From a virus: a stretch of 45,405 bases of DNA. Under the pieces are notes generated by a model. The model was not told the DNA's origin and searched no databases. It saw only the letters and a program-made list of their open reading frames with translations. The position numbers and the translations under genes were made by a program. Positions 14,629 through 23,151 of the stretch are shown here, piece after piece; the stretch's first letter is position 1; every line of letters begins with the position of its first letter. Location: the IMG/VR virus record IMGVR_UViG_3300033388_002654, positions 1-45,405 of that record. One strand, written 5' to 3'.

Positions 14629-15132
14629 ATGTCTCAAAATAAAGATGTTGTCGTTATGTTCAACGGCGCTTGTCAACACTCATTCTCTGCTAAAAAAGAT
14701 TGTCTTGTGACGCTTAATGCGGGAACAAATGTTGTATCAATTGAAAAACTTGAGCGCCTTACGGGCAAAACAGGTGATGAAGAACTTGATGCGATGAAAT
14801 CACAGTCATTCATTAATATGCATGATACTGGCGAAATTGAAATTATCAATGATGAAGCGGTTGTTGAAGTCGTTTCAGCTCAAAAAGATAATGTAACTGG
14901 TATTAATGCAAATACTGCTGGCAATAAAGAAACCATCATAATTGACACCGTGAAGCTTGGTGCAAAAGATGCAATCACTGTCATTGGCGCTGAAATTGAT
15001 GCTGATATTATTCAAGGCTATCTTGACGCAGAAAACGCCGCTGATACGCCTCGTGTGACAGTCATCAAAGCATGTGAAGATGCAATCACTGCTCTTTTAG
15101 CTGAACCAGCAAACACTGGTGATGAGAAGTAA
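14629..15132 (+). CDS. Hypothetical head/neck protein (167 aa)
   Basis: AAGGTG precedes ATG 14629. The protein lies between capsid and the DUF4054 neck protein, so a head-associated role is likely. The N-terminal half includes LVTLNAGTNVVSIEKLERLT; the C-terminal half is acidic with VTVIKACEDAITALLAEPAN. The 70 bp before it includes a weak AAGC/GCTT hairpin. No family is recognised with confidence. Confidence 0.65.
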   Translation: MSQNKDVVVMFNGACQHSFSAKKDCLVTLNAGTNVVSIEKLERLTGKTGDEELDAMKSQSFINMHDTGEIEIINDEAVVEVVSAQKDNVTGINANTAGNKETIIIDTVKLGAKDAITVIGAEIDADIIQGYLDAENAADTPRVTVIKACEDAITALLAEPANTGDEK

Positions 15133-15134
15133 TC

Positions 15135-15497
15135 ATGTTACCAAGTCTTGATGACGTTCAAGCTGTTGCTCAAGATGATGACTTTATTCAGGGGCTAGTG
15201 GATGACACTGCCTCTGAATTTGTCTTAGTTGCCAGCTTTGTTGATTTGCTTGCACCTGAATCAAAATATGGTGCAAACACAAAGATGGCTCAATCATATC
15301 TTGCAGCTCATCTTTTGAGTGTAGCTGCAACTGATGCCGGTGGTCGAGGCCCTGTATCATCAGAATCAATTGGTGGTGTCACACGTTCTTGGACTCTTCC
15401 ATATTTAAATCAAACAACTGTCATTGCATCAACTCAATATGGTTTGATGTTTCTTGAAGTTCAAAACAGAACAATCCCGAATTTTTTAGTGGTGTAA
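15135..15497 (+). CDS. DUF4054 head-tail connector (120 aa)
   Basis: The protein has an N-terminal segment of short helices, then NTKMAQSYLAAHLLSVAATD and GPVSSESIGGVTRSWTLPYL with a final YGLMFLEVQNRTIPNF, matching DUF4054. These are small adaptors that dock under the portal. It starts two bases after the preceding stop region and belongs to the neck block. Confidence 0.8.
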   Translation: MLPSLDDVQAVAQDDDFIQGLVDDTASEFVLVASFVDLLAPESKYGANTKMAQSYLAAHLLSVAATDAGGRGPVSSESIGGVTRSWTLPYLNQTTVIASTQYGLMFLEVQNRTIPNFLVV

Positions 15498-15500
15498 ATC

Positions 15501-16100
15501 ATGCCTGCTTCAGTACAGTTTGAAGATAATGACAAAGGCATGAGGTCAATTATTGAAGAAATAGAATCTGAAGGCGGTTTTGTTGACATCGGCGTTCAAT
15601 CAGATGAAGAAGAAGAGCTTCTTGTTATTGCAGCAGCAAATGAATTTGGCGCAACCATAAAACATAAAGGTGGAACTTCATTTGGATTCAAAACAAAAAA
15701 AGATGCAATCAAAGGAAAAGTAAGGTTTCTAAAAAAAGGAAAAGGATTCATGGAGCTTGGCAAAACATCTGCACATGAAATAAAAATTCCTGCAAGGCCG
15801 TACATAAGAGGAACAATTGACAGCAAGCGTGATGAAATAAACGAGATGTCTGACTTCTTGTCTAATCAAATAATTAACGGTGACATAACAAAGCATCAAG
15901 CGTTGACAACATTGGGTCAGTTTATAGAAGGTGAAATAAAAAAATATATGGTGAATTTAAGAACGCCGCCAAATGCAAAATCAACGGTAAGAAAAAAAGG
16001 CTCTAACAATCCATTGATTGATAAAGGCTTTCTTATTGGTGCAATTCGTTATGCTGTAAAGTCAGGCGAGCCAGAAGCAACAAGTGAGGCAATATCATAA
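15501..16100 (+). CDS. Virion morphogenesis / tail completion protein (199 aa)
   Basis: The segments FVDIGVQSDEEEELLVIAAA, NEFGATIKHKG, KIPARPYIRGTIDSKRDEIN, and PLIDKGFLIGAIRYAVKSGE follow the pattern of Mu gpG / P2 gpS-like morphogenesis proteins that finish the neck or tail end (NEFG, IPARP and PLIDKG are the typical landmarks). The TAATG overlap couples it to the next gene. Confidence 0.75.
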   Translation: MPASVQFEDNDKGMRSIIEEIESEGGFVDIGVQSDEEEELLVIAAANEFGATIKHKGGTSFGFKTKKDAIKGKVRFLKKGKGFMELGKTSAHEIKIPARPYIRGTIDSKRDEINEMSDFLSNQIINGDITKHQALTTLGQFIEGEIKKYMVNLRTPPNAKSTVRKKGSNNPLIDKGFLIGAIRYAVKSGEPEATSEAIS

Positions 16101-16435
16101 TGGCTGCGGCAATGATAAAAACAATTAGAAGAAATGCAAAAACATATTCAATGAAACCTGCTGGCGCAAATGCTTTTGGTCTTGATGGATTTGCAACAAC
16201 TTCTGCAACTGTTTCATTTAATATAAGCGCACACATTCAGCCAATGGGTGCAAAAGAATTAAGGAATGTTCCTGAAGGCCAGAACACTTTGAAATGGATT
16301 GTGCTTTGGTCTGAAATAGATTTGCCTGAAAAAAATATTGTGACTTATGGCGGCGTTGAATTTACAATTCAAAAAACTGAATTTTGGGATGACGGTGGTT
16401 TTTATAAAGCTGCTGCTGTTCATGTGGAAGACTGA
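16100..16435 (+). CDS. Head-tail joining protein (111 aa)
   Basis: This gene overlaps both neighbours (TAATGG at its start, TGATGG at its end). The sequence has beta-rich segments such as TSATVSFNISAHIQPMGAKE and EKNIVTYGGVEFTIQKTEFW, which fit the small beta-barrel stopper or tail-completion proteins of this position. I cannot name a family with certainty; the call rests mainly on order. Confidence 0.65.
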   Translation: MAAAMIKTIRRNAKTYSMKPAGANAFGLDGFATTSATVSFNISAHIQPMGAKELRNVPEGQNTLKWIVLWSEIDLPEKNIVTYGGVEFTIQKTEFWDDGGFYKAAAVHVED

Positions 16436-17004
16436 TGGCATTAACAATAGTTACTAATTACACAGCAATGAAAAACTCTATTCTGCAATGGTTGAGAGAG
16501 AATTCAGGCGTTGACATGGGTGACACTATTTTTGTTAATCAAGTAACAAACAGACCGGCTTTACCTTATGCAACAATTCAAGTCATTGCTGATAACATCA
16601 AAACAGGTGATGATGACGTTCGGCCTGAATACGATGCTGGAACACCTGCTTTAAAATATAGAACTGTTGGCTTGAGAGAAATGACAATTCAAGTTGAAAT
16701 ATATACTAAACCAGCAGAAGCCGTTTCTGACATAGAAGCCGCTGACAGGCTTAATTTTGCTTTGATGGCCTTAGATCATCCTATATTAGTACAACAATTT
16801 AATGATGCAAATATCTCTATCTTAGGGCATACTCCAGTTATAAGGCTTGATGAGCAACTTGGCGAAAGATGGGAAAGAAGAGCCGTATCTGATTTAAGAA
16901 TTTTATATACTGCTGAAACTATTGATGATGGTGGTTTTGGAAATTGGGTTGATACCGTTGAAATCCCAACAGTAGAAAACAATAATTTAACTGTGAATAT
17001 ATAG
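16435..17004 (+). CDS. Tail terminator-like protein, LIC_12616 type (189 aa)
   Basis: The N-terminus reads LTIVTNYTAMKNSILQWLRE, followed by a LPYATIQVIADNIKTGDDDV strand and TVGLREMTIQVEIYTKPAEA; this is the pattern of the small neck/tail-terminator family (LIC_12616-like) that precedes DUF3383 sheath genes. A terminator ring stops tail polymerisation and docks the tail to the head. Position directly before the sheath supports it. Confidence 0.72.
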   Translation: MALTIVTNYTAMKNSILQWLRENSGVDMGDTIFVNQVTNRPALPYATIQVIADNIKTGDDDVRPEYDAGTPALKYRTVGLREMTIQVEIYTKPAEAVSDIEAADRLNFALMALDHPILVQQFNDANISILGHTPVIRLDEQLGERWERRAVSDLRILYTAETIDDGGFGNWVDTVEIPTVENNNLTVNI

Positions 17005-17014
17005 GTGAAATGTC

Positions 17015-18292
17015 ATGACTGAAATTGCTGATGTTGTTAATGTGACGGTAAATGTTGCAGACACTAAAATTACAAGAACAGGGTTTGGAGTTCCTTTAAT
17101 TCTTGCTACAATCGCGGCATCTGTATTTGCAGAACGTGTCAGATCATATCCAAATTTAACTTCTGTTGCAGATGATTTTGCAGCAACAACTAAAACTTAT
17201 AAAGCGGCGGCTGCAATATTTGCACAGAGTCGAGCGCCTACTTCAATAAAAATTGGCAGACATGAAACAGGTGATGCTTCAATCACAACTGCTCTTAATG
17301 TAATTGCCGCTGAAGACAATGCTTTTTATTGTGTTTTGACTCCATTAAAATCAAGTGCAGAAATTGTTGAAATTGCTGCATGGACTGAAACACAAAGCAA
17401 AATATTTCTTGCTCAATCATCTGATGCTGATGTTGTCACTGCTGTTACAACAGACATTGCTTCATTGCTTCAAGCATCTAGCTATGATCGAACTGGCTAC
17501 ATGTACCATCACCAAACAATTAACGATGAAACTGGCGTTGTTGTTGTTGTTGCTTCTGGTGTCGCAACCGTGGCAGATGCCCTGCATGGTCTGAGAGTTG
17601 GCGACCCGATAACATTTAGTAATTCAGCAACCGTTGCCGTTGATGGAAATTCTCTTGTTGCAACTGTTCCAACTGATGGAACATATACCTTCACAACAAG
17701 CGCACCTGATGCTTCAGGAACGGCTGATTATTTCTCTGGTTACAATTTCCCTGAAGCGGCTTGGGCTGGTTACATGTTGCCTTCTGATGCTGGCTCTGAG
17801 ACTTGGAAATTTAAAACGCTTGCTGGAATTCAAGTCACAACAACCGTTCATTTGTCACCATCACAAGAAGCAGTTGTTCTTGGAAAAGATGCAAACCTTT
17901 ATACTTTACTGGCTGGTGTTGGTCATACGCAACAAGGCAACATGGCTTCAGGAAAGTTCATTGATATTCAGCGCGGCTCTGATTGGATTGAAGCACGAAT
18001 TGAAGAAGGCATTGTGACGCTTCTTCTTAACGCTACAAAGATTCCATATTCAGACGCAGGCTTCACTGCATTTCATGGTGAGATTGCAGCGGTATTTGAA
18101 CAGGGAATCATAAACAATGTCATGGCTGAACTGCTTGATGGCTCTGGTGATTTTTATCGAATCAGCATACCAAAAGCGGCTGACCAATTAACAGCGGATA
18201 GAATAGCAAGGCACTTGCCAAACATAACTGCTGAAATTCAGCTTGCAGGCGCAGTTCACAGCACAACAGTTATTGTGAACGCGACAATATAA
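17015..18292 (+). CDS. Tail sheath protein, DUF3383 family (425 aa)
   Basis: The N-terminal VNVADTKITRTGFGVPLILA and the C-terminal part (ADQLTADRIARHLPNITAEI, then QLAGAVHSTTVIVNATI) are typical DUF3383. A mid-protein insert (about 165-235) carries a beta domain with VDGNSLVATVPTDGTYTFTT. DUF3383 is the contractile sheath of a group of myoviruses, so this gene establishes the tail type. AGGTGAAATGTC precedes the ATG. Confidence 0.9.
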   Translation: MTEIADVVNVTVNVADTKITRTGFGVPLILATIAASVFAERVRSYPNLTSVADDFAATTKTYKAAAAIFAQSRAPTSIKIGRHETGDASITTALNVIAAEDNAFYCVLTPLKSSAEIVEIAAWTETQSKIFLAQSSDADVVTAVTTDIASLLQASSYDRTGYMYHHQTINDETGVVVVVASGVATVADALHGLRVGDPITFSNSATVAVDGNSLVATVPTDGTYTFTTSAPDASGTADYFSGYNFPEAAWAGYMLPSDAGSETWKFKTLAGIQVTTTVHLSPSQEAVVLGKDANLYTLLAGVGHTQQGNMASGKFIDIQRGSDWIEARIEEGIVTLLLNATKIPYSDAGFTAFHGEIAAVFEQGIINNVMAELLDGSGDFYRISIPKAADQLTADRIARHLPNITAEIQLAGAVHSTTVIVNATI

Positions 18293-18320
18293 AAACAAAT
18301 AAACTTTAAGAGGAAAGATC

Positions 18321-18740
18321 ATGTCAGTTGAAACTTACAACCCTAAAGACATCAGTGTTCTTGTTGCTGGAATTGTTCTCTCTGGTTTTGCAGATGACAA
18401 GGTTCGCGTATTTCGTGACGCTGATGCATGGGAAGATGAAGTTGGCGCAGATGGTGAAGTTGTGCGCTATGCAACAAATGATAAGCGCGGTGAAATTGAA
18501 ATCACTCTTCAGCAAACATCCTCATCAAATCTTGTTTTATCTGGACTTGCAAAAGCTGATGAATTAACTGGTTCAGGAACTGTTCCTGTTATCGTAAAAG
18601 ATAATCGTGGAAATGATTTACACCTTGCGCCCACTTCATGGATTAAACAAATACCTGAAGGCAAGTATTCCAAAACACCTAACGCGCGTGTTTGGAGAAT
18701 TAGAACTGATAACCTGACAAACTTATTAGGCGGCTCTTAA
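18321..18740 (+). CDS. Tail tube protein, DUF3277 family (139 aa)
   Basis: The sequence YNPKDISVLVAGIVLSGFAD, FRDADAWEDEVGADGEVVRY, RGEIEITLQQTSSSNLVLSG and the final RVWRIRTDNLTNLLGGS is characteristic of DUF3277, which forms the inner tube in sheath-DUF3383 phages. AAGAGGAAAG is a strong ribosome site, consistent with abundant product. The stop overlaps the ATG of the tail chaperone gene. Confidence 0.9.
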   Translation: MSVETYNPKDISVLVAGIVLSGFADDKVRVFRDADAWEDEVGADGEVVRYATNDKRGEIEITLQQTSSSNLVLSGLAKADELTGSGTVPVIVKDNRGNDLHLAPTSWIKQIPEGKYSKTPNARVWRIRTDNLTNLLGGS

Positions 18741-19162
18741 TGCTTCAGCAAAAGACAATAAAAATTGGTGAAACTGAATATATTATTGAACAATTGCCAA
18801 CAACAAAAGGACTTGAAGTCACGTTTGCAATTGCTCAAATTTTAAAAGGTCTTGCTGAAGGGGCTAGTGAAGAATTTATTTTCAACTTGCTCGAAACAAA
18901 ACTAAATATTGGAAAATCAATTGCTGGTGTAATTTCTTGCACTGATGTAAAAGAAACGCCTATTTTTATCAAGGGCGTGATTTGTGACAGTGTAAAAAAA
19001 CCAGACATGGGTTCTGATGAAACTTTGTTTGATTTACATTTTGCTGGAAACTATGAAGAATTATCAGAGCTTTTTTCTGAAATAATCATGTTTAATAAAT
19101 TCCATGAATTAGTAAAAAAAAATCTCTTTCAACTTATAGAGCTGTTTCCTCCCAGCGAATAG
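18740..19162 (+). CDS. Tail assembly chaperone, short form (140 aa)
   Basis: The gene lies between the tube and tape measure genes, the position of gpG-type chaperones. The product is helical with ETEYIIEQLPTTKGLEVTFA near the start. A run of nine A residues (19114-19122) near the 3' end makes a classical A_AAA_AAT slippery site, from which a -1 shift extends the protein into the next open frame. The short form ends at TAG 19160-19162. Confidence 0.8.
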   Translation: MLQQKTIKIGETEYIIEQLPTTKGLEVTFAIAQILKGLAEGASEEFIFNLLETKLNIGKSIAGVISCTDVKETPIFIKGVICDSVKKPDMGSDETLFDLHFAGNYEELSELFSEIIMFNKFHELVKKNLFQLIELFPPSE

Positions 19163-19314
19163 AGTCATTTTCTATTCACCCCATTGTTGCTAGACCCGTT
19201 GCTTCAGGTATGGCAAAATATTATGAAGCAATGCACTTGATGTCTCTTGAAGAAGTTATTGCTTTGAATATTTTTCTTGATGAAATAGAAGGTTCAGAAA
19301 ATGCCAGTCCTTAG
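18740..19314 (+). CDS. Tail assembly chaperone, -1 frameshift fusion (gpGT-like)
   Basis: Slipping one base back at 19114-19122 continues in an uninterrupted frame to TAG 19312-19314. The added tail contains FSIHPIVARPVASGMAKYYE and MHLMSLEEVIALNIFLDEI, a protein-like sequence that no start codon otherwise explains and that ends 14 bases inside the tape measure gene. Long-tailed phages typically make a minor G-GT fusion this way. The sequence shows the site and open frame; use is inferred from the family. Confidence 0.72.
19114..19122 (+). promoter_or_regulatory. Slippery site for -1 ribosomal frameshift
   Basis: Nine consecutive A residues follow GT, read in the zero frame as GTA AAA AAA AAT. 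Both A_AAA_AAA and A_AAA_AAT heptamers are present, the ideal type for a -1 shift on lysine tRNA. Only a weak CTCT/AGAG hairpin is visible downstream. Confidence 0.7.
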
Positions 19315-20401
19315 AGAGCTTGTTTCAAGATTCAGCTTTGATGTAGACAAAAAATCAGTCAAGAACTATGATGCAACCATAGGCGGCATGAAAAAATCAG
19401 CCCTAAAGCTAGGGGCTGCTCTTGGTCTTTCGTTGGGTGGCAAGGCTCTATTTCAAGCAGGAACGCAAGCTTTAACAGCAGAAGAAAACCTCAAAAGAAT
19501 AGCTGGAACAAAATTCAGCTTATTAGAAAGCAATCTTGATTCAGTCAGAGTCAAACTTGACTCAATAAGACAGGGCGCAGGAAGCATTCTGACAGACAAA
19601 ACATTTCAAATGTTGGGCGCTGATTTCTTTAAGTCGTTTGATATATCAAATAAAACAATAAAGCAATTCACTACATTGCTGGAATCTGCATCTGTTCAAG
19701 CGATAAGCACAAAAGGTTCAATCTCTGAAATATTTTCTGGATTGCAAGCCGCTATTGAGACAGGTGATGTTGGAGCAATTAAAGATATTGGTGGATTCAA
19801 TCTTGCGCAAGTTAAATTCTTGCAGGCACAGTTGGCGCAAATAGACGCTGGCGAATTCGCGCAAGACATTTCAATGAAGAAAAGAGGTGAGGTAGTAACC
19901 AATCTTTTAAAGAAATTAAGACCCGCTCAGGAAAAGCAACTGAAAGCAATAGGCGGTGAATTTTTTGACATTCAGGTTGCCCAGAAAACAGTAGACCAAT
20001 TCACAGAACAAGCATCTGAAGCGGTCACTTCTTGGCTGGTTAGAAAATCAGCAAGTTCAATAGATATTTATAAGCGATTATTTGAAGGTGACATCAAAGG
20101 CATTTCTAGGGATGTTGGAAGACAGATCATGAGTGTTTTGCCAACTGATGAAGAGGAAATCAGGAAAGAAAAACCAAAAGAAAAAACAAATAGTCTTCTT
20201 AATTATCTTAGACAGCAACAAGCGGTTGATAAAACAGCGCGTGAACAATCCAAAAGAAATGTCGAAATAAATATGAACACAACAATTCATGTAAACGAGG
20301 CAACTGATGCAGCAGGCGTTGCAAAAATAGTTAAAAGCGAAGACCAAAGAAGATTACAAGAAGCTAGGGAGCAATTAATAAAAAGTGAGGACATGAAATG
20401 A
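19301..20401 (+). CDS. Short tape measure protein (366 aa)
   Basis: The protein begins LRELVSRFSFDVDKKSVKNY and has a Gly/Ala-rich hydrophobic stretch at about residues 33-50 (LKLGAALGLSLGGKALFQAG), followed by long helices, as in tape measure proteins. At 366 residues it is short for this role, which would imply a stubby tail. It overlaps the chaperone fusion at its start and the next baseplate gene at its end. Confidence 0.75.
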   Translation: MPVLRELVSRFSFDVDKKSVKNYDATIGGMKKSALKLGAALGLSLGGKALFQAGTQALTAEENLKRIAGTKFSLLESNLDSVRVKLDSIRQGAGSILTDKTFQMLGADFFKSFDISNKTIKQFTTLLESASVQAISTKGSISEIFSGLQAAIETGDVGAIKDIGGFNLAQVKFLQAQLAQIDAGEFAQDISMKKRGEVVTNLLKKLRPAQEKQLKAIGGEFFDIQVAQKTVDQFTEQASEAVTSWLVRKSASSIDIYKRLFEGDIKGISRDVGRQIMSVLPTDEEEIRKEKPKEKTNSLLNYLRQQQAVDKTAREQSKRNVEINMNTTIHVNEATDAAGVAKIVKSEDQRRLQEAREQLIKSEDMK

Positions 20402-20901
20402 GTTTTGGGAATTTATTTGTTGTCTTGTCTTCAATTGGCGACATTGAAATTGACGCTGTTCTAAATGAAGAGCATGTTTTGCCTGCTCGTGTAACAAGAA
20501 ACCCTGTTGAAGACGGCTCTGAATTTTCAGACAATATTGTTGTTCTTCCTGTTTCATTATCAATGACGGCTCGTGTTTCTGATGCGTCAATGACTCCAAT
20601 TATTCCTTCATTTGGTAGCAAATCAATTGATGCTTATAATGCGCTGGCTGAACTCCAAACAAATAAAGAACTTGTTGAAGTTGTTACTGGAATAAGAACC
20701 TATCAAAACATGTATATTGAAAATATGACAGTTCCAAGAACTGGCGCAGACGGAAGCTCATTGAGATTTGAATTATCAATGAGCGAACTGCTTATTGTTG
20801 GTGACAAAGCAGAAACAAATAGAGAATTGATTTCTGAAGATGTTGCGCACTCTGCATTGCCAGAATCAAATGCAGGAACAGTTCAGGCGGTTGAGATATG
20901 A
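20398..20901 (+). CDS. Dit-like tail/baseplate protein (167 aa)
   Basis: The ATGA overlap with the tape measure gene gives the start. The chain has ARVTRNPVEDGSEFSDNIVV, ARVSDASMTPIIPSFGSKSI, and YQNMYIENMTVPRTGADGSS, the layout of the Dit-like N-terminal domain found next to tape measure genes in this group. It probably forms part of the baseplate ring around the tail tip. Confidence 0.7.
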   Translation: MSFGNLFVVLSSIGDIEIDAVLNEEHVLPARVTRNPVEDGSEFSDNIVVLPVSLSMTARVSDASMTPIIPSFGSKSIDAYNALAELQTNKELVEVVTGIRTYQNMYIENMTVPRTGADGSSLRFELSMSELLIVGDKAETNRELISEDVAHSALPESNAGTVQAVEI

Positions 20902-21209
20902 GTTTATATAATATACCCGTTCAAAACAGAACCGATGCAAACTCAATGTCAATTTCTTTGTCTGGTGAATTGTTTGAATTAAAATTCAGATTCAACGCTA
21001 ATGAGCAAAAATGGTATATGAGCATTTTAAAAGAATCAGCCCGTGTTGTTTCAGGTGTTAAGCTTGTTGCGTCCGCTGACCTTCTTTTTCAATACGCTGC
21101 TTATAATATTCCAAGCGGAAAAATGTCAGTTGTTGATGTTGACGGGAATTATGCCGACCCTAATGAAACTAACTTTGGTGAATCTGTTTTTCTAAGGTAT
21201 GAAGACTGA
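20898..21209 (+). CDS. Baseplate plug protein, DUF6983-like (103 aa)
   Basis: The sequence YNIPVQNRTDANSMSISLSG, then LKFRFNANEQKWYMSIL, matches the small baseplate plug family (DUF6983-like) encoded between Dit-like and hub genes. It overlaps both neighbours by four and one bases. The family name is from memory of the pattern. Confidence 0.72.
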   Translation: MSLYNIPVQNRTDANSMSISLSGELFELKFRFNANEQKWYMSILKESARVVSGVKLVASADLLFQYAAYNIPSGKMSVVDVDGNYADPNETNFGESVFLRYED

Positions 21210-22114
21210 TGCCTTATTTCAATAGAGAAGTCAGGGTTGTTTTTGAAGGCATAGATATTGACCCTATAACAAAACTGCGCGTTCAATTTGATGCAGATAA
21301 ATCAGATGGTGAAGCAATAAACAGATGTACTATTCATATATTTAATATGAGGCCATCATCAAGAGCCGCGCTATCAGCAGCAAGACCTGCAAACACTATT
21401 TTGATTGAGCCTTTTATTAAAGTTTCTTTATTTGCTGGATATGACGGTGACACTAGAGAGCTAATGTCTGGAAATATTCACAACGCATTCAGTGTGAGAA
21501 ATGGAAGCGACTGGATAACAACAATTGTTTTGCATTCAGGATTGTCAAACGCAATAAATGCAAATGTTAATTTAAGCTTTGACGGAAAAACTGATGCTGA
21601 ACAAATTGCAAACGCACTGGTTGAGCCATTAGGCGTTTCGCTTGATTACACTGAAGAAGCTTTTGATATTTTAGTAAATAAAACATATACAGATTTTAGC
21701 GAATCTGGAATGTCATTGAGATCAATTACAACATTCTTGAACGCGCTTGATCTTGCCTTTACCATTGAAGAAAATGACGTTGGTTTGATTTATAAATTAA
21801 ATTCTCCAAGGGATGGAGTTCAACCAAGAACGCCAGAAAACTCATTTAATAAAAACAATGGTCTTGTTGGCGCACCAATAATCTCAAGAACAGGCGCAAG
21901 CTTTACAGCGCTACTAAGACCTGAAATAAAAATATTTCAAACTATATATATTGAGTCACAAACAATAATGGAAACGCTTCAAGGAAATGAAGAGCTGACA
22001 AATAAATATTTTGTTAAAAGCATAAGGCATTTCGGTGATACTCATGATGACTCGTGGTTCACAGAAATAGACGCAAGATATGCTGACATAAATGATGGGT
22101 TTTATGATGCCTGA
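21209..22114 (+). CDS. Baseplate hub protein (301 aa)
   Basis: Segments such as NREVRVVFEGIDIDPITKLR, RCTIHIFNMRPSSRAALSAA and FIKVSLFAGYDGDTRELMSG follow the gp27/gpD-like hub fold, and a long beta-rich C-terminal part follows. Position before the Gp138-like spike supports a hub that connects tube and spike. It starts in a TGATG overlap with the plug gene. Confidence 0.78.
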   Translation: MPYFNREVRVVFEGIDIDPITKLRVQFDADKSDGEAINRCTIHIFNMRPSSRAALSAARPANTILIEPFIKVSLFAGYDGDTRELMSGNIHNAFSVRNGSDWITTIVLHSGLSNAINANVNLSFDGKTDAEQIANALVEPLGVSLDYTEEAFDILVNKTYTDFSESGMSLRSITTFLNALDLAFTIEENDVGLIYKLNSPRDGVQPRTPENSFNKNNGLVGAPIISRTGASFTALLRPEIKIFQTIYIESQTIMETLQGNEELTNKYFVKSIRHFGDTHDDSWFTEIDARYADINDGFYDA

Positions 22115-22805
22115 TGATTTAACTTCGTTAATAAGAGAATCATTTAATGAACTCATGAATGACGTTCACGTTTGCTTGCCTGCTGAAATAATAAAATATG
22201 ACGCAGACACCATGACTTGTTCTGCACAACCATTAATTCAAAGAAGATTTTACAGAAGAGCAAACCCTGAAAAATATCCTGTTATTAATAGAATTCCTGT
22301 TGTGTTTTCAAGAACAGCAAATGCAATGATTAGGCTCCCTGTGAAAAATGGGGATATTGTGACGCTTGTATTTGCAGACCATGAGCTTTCAAATTGGGTG
22401 AATAGCAAAGGCGCTTCAAATGTTTACCTTGAAAATAGAAAGCATCACATCAATGATTGCTTTGCTTTTGTTGGTGGCTACCCAATAGGAAAACCGCACA
22501 CAGCAAAGAACCCTGATGCGCTTGAAATTATTGTTGCTGAAGAGACGAAAATCACGATAGGAAATGAATCTGAAGAGCTTCTTCAAATAGCATATAATGC
22601 ATTCACAGAGCTTAAAGCATTGACAGAGAAGCTATCTGACACGTTAACGAATATACAGGCGTTAACTGTCACCTCATCTGTAGGTGGAGGAGTAACATCA
22701 ACACCAATTAATGCTGGCGATTTTGCAACAACAAAAACTGCTGTAGACTCCATCACAACAGCGGTTCAATCAGAGCTTGATGACTTGGCAAAAATAAAGG
22801 TGTAA
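22107..22805 (+). CDS. Gp138-like membrane-puncturing spike (232 aa)
   Basis: Residues 17-110 carry the Gp138 N-terminal OB-like domain: HVCLPAEIIKYDADTMTCSA, then IPVVFSRTANAMIRLPVKNG and DIVTLVFADHELSNW. The C-terminus is a helical tail with Ser/Thr repeats. ATG 22107 is preferred, with GGG upstream and a small overlap with the hub; ATG 22092 is possible. The spike tip pierces the outer membrane on sheath contraction. Confidence 0.83.
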   Translation: MPDDLTSLIRESFNELMNDVHVCLPAEIIKYDADTMTCSAQPLIQRRFYRRANPEKYPVINRIPVVFSRTANAMIRLPVKNGDIVTLVFADHELSNWVNSKGASNVYLENRKHHINDCFAFVGGYPIGKPHTAKNPDALEIIVAEETKITIGNESEELLQIAYNAFTELKALTEKLSDTLTNIQALTVTSSVGGGVTSTPINAGDFATTKTAVDSITTAVQSELDDLAKIKV

Positions 22806-22806
22806 C

Positions 22807-23151
22807 ATGGATTTGAAACTAGACACAGGAACAAATGACTTATCAATTGCATCAGGTGATATTGAAACAATAACTGGCGCAGATGAAGCAGGTCAAAGAA
22901 TTCATGATAGATTGACAACATTCATTGGAGAGTGGTTTTTGAACTTATCTTATGGTGTCGATTACATTGGAAAAATTCTTGTTAAGAATCCAAGAACAAA
23001 TGTTGTTTCTGCTCACTTGCGTTCTGAAATCTTGAAGAGCGTGACGGGAAGAATAACATCATTCACTTCGACTATAAAAGACAGGGCTTTGACTGTTGAA
23101 TATTCTGTTTTTATAGAAGGCGAAACAATAACTGGTGAGGTTACGCAATAA
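22807..23151 (+). CDS. Baseplate wedge, gp25/Mu gp46-like (114 aa)
   Basis: The sequence GTNDLSIASGDIETITGADE, QRIHDRLTTFIGEWFLNLSY and GVDYIGKILVKNP is the typical beginning of gp25-like wedge proteins (GEWFLN and GVDY are landmarks). AAGGTG precedes the ATG at the end of the spike gene. It links the sheath initiator and baseplate J protein encoded next. Confidence 0.82.
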   Translation: MDLKLDTGTNDLSIASGDIETITGADEAGQRIHDRLTTFIGEWFLNLSYGVDYIGKILVKNPRTNVVSAHLRSEILKSVTGRITSFTSTIKDRALTVEYSVFIEGETITGEVTQ

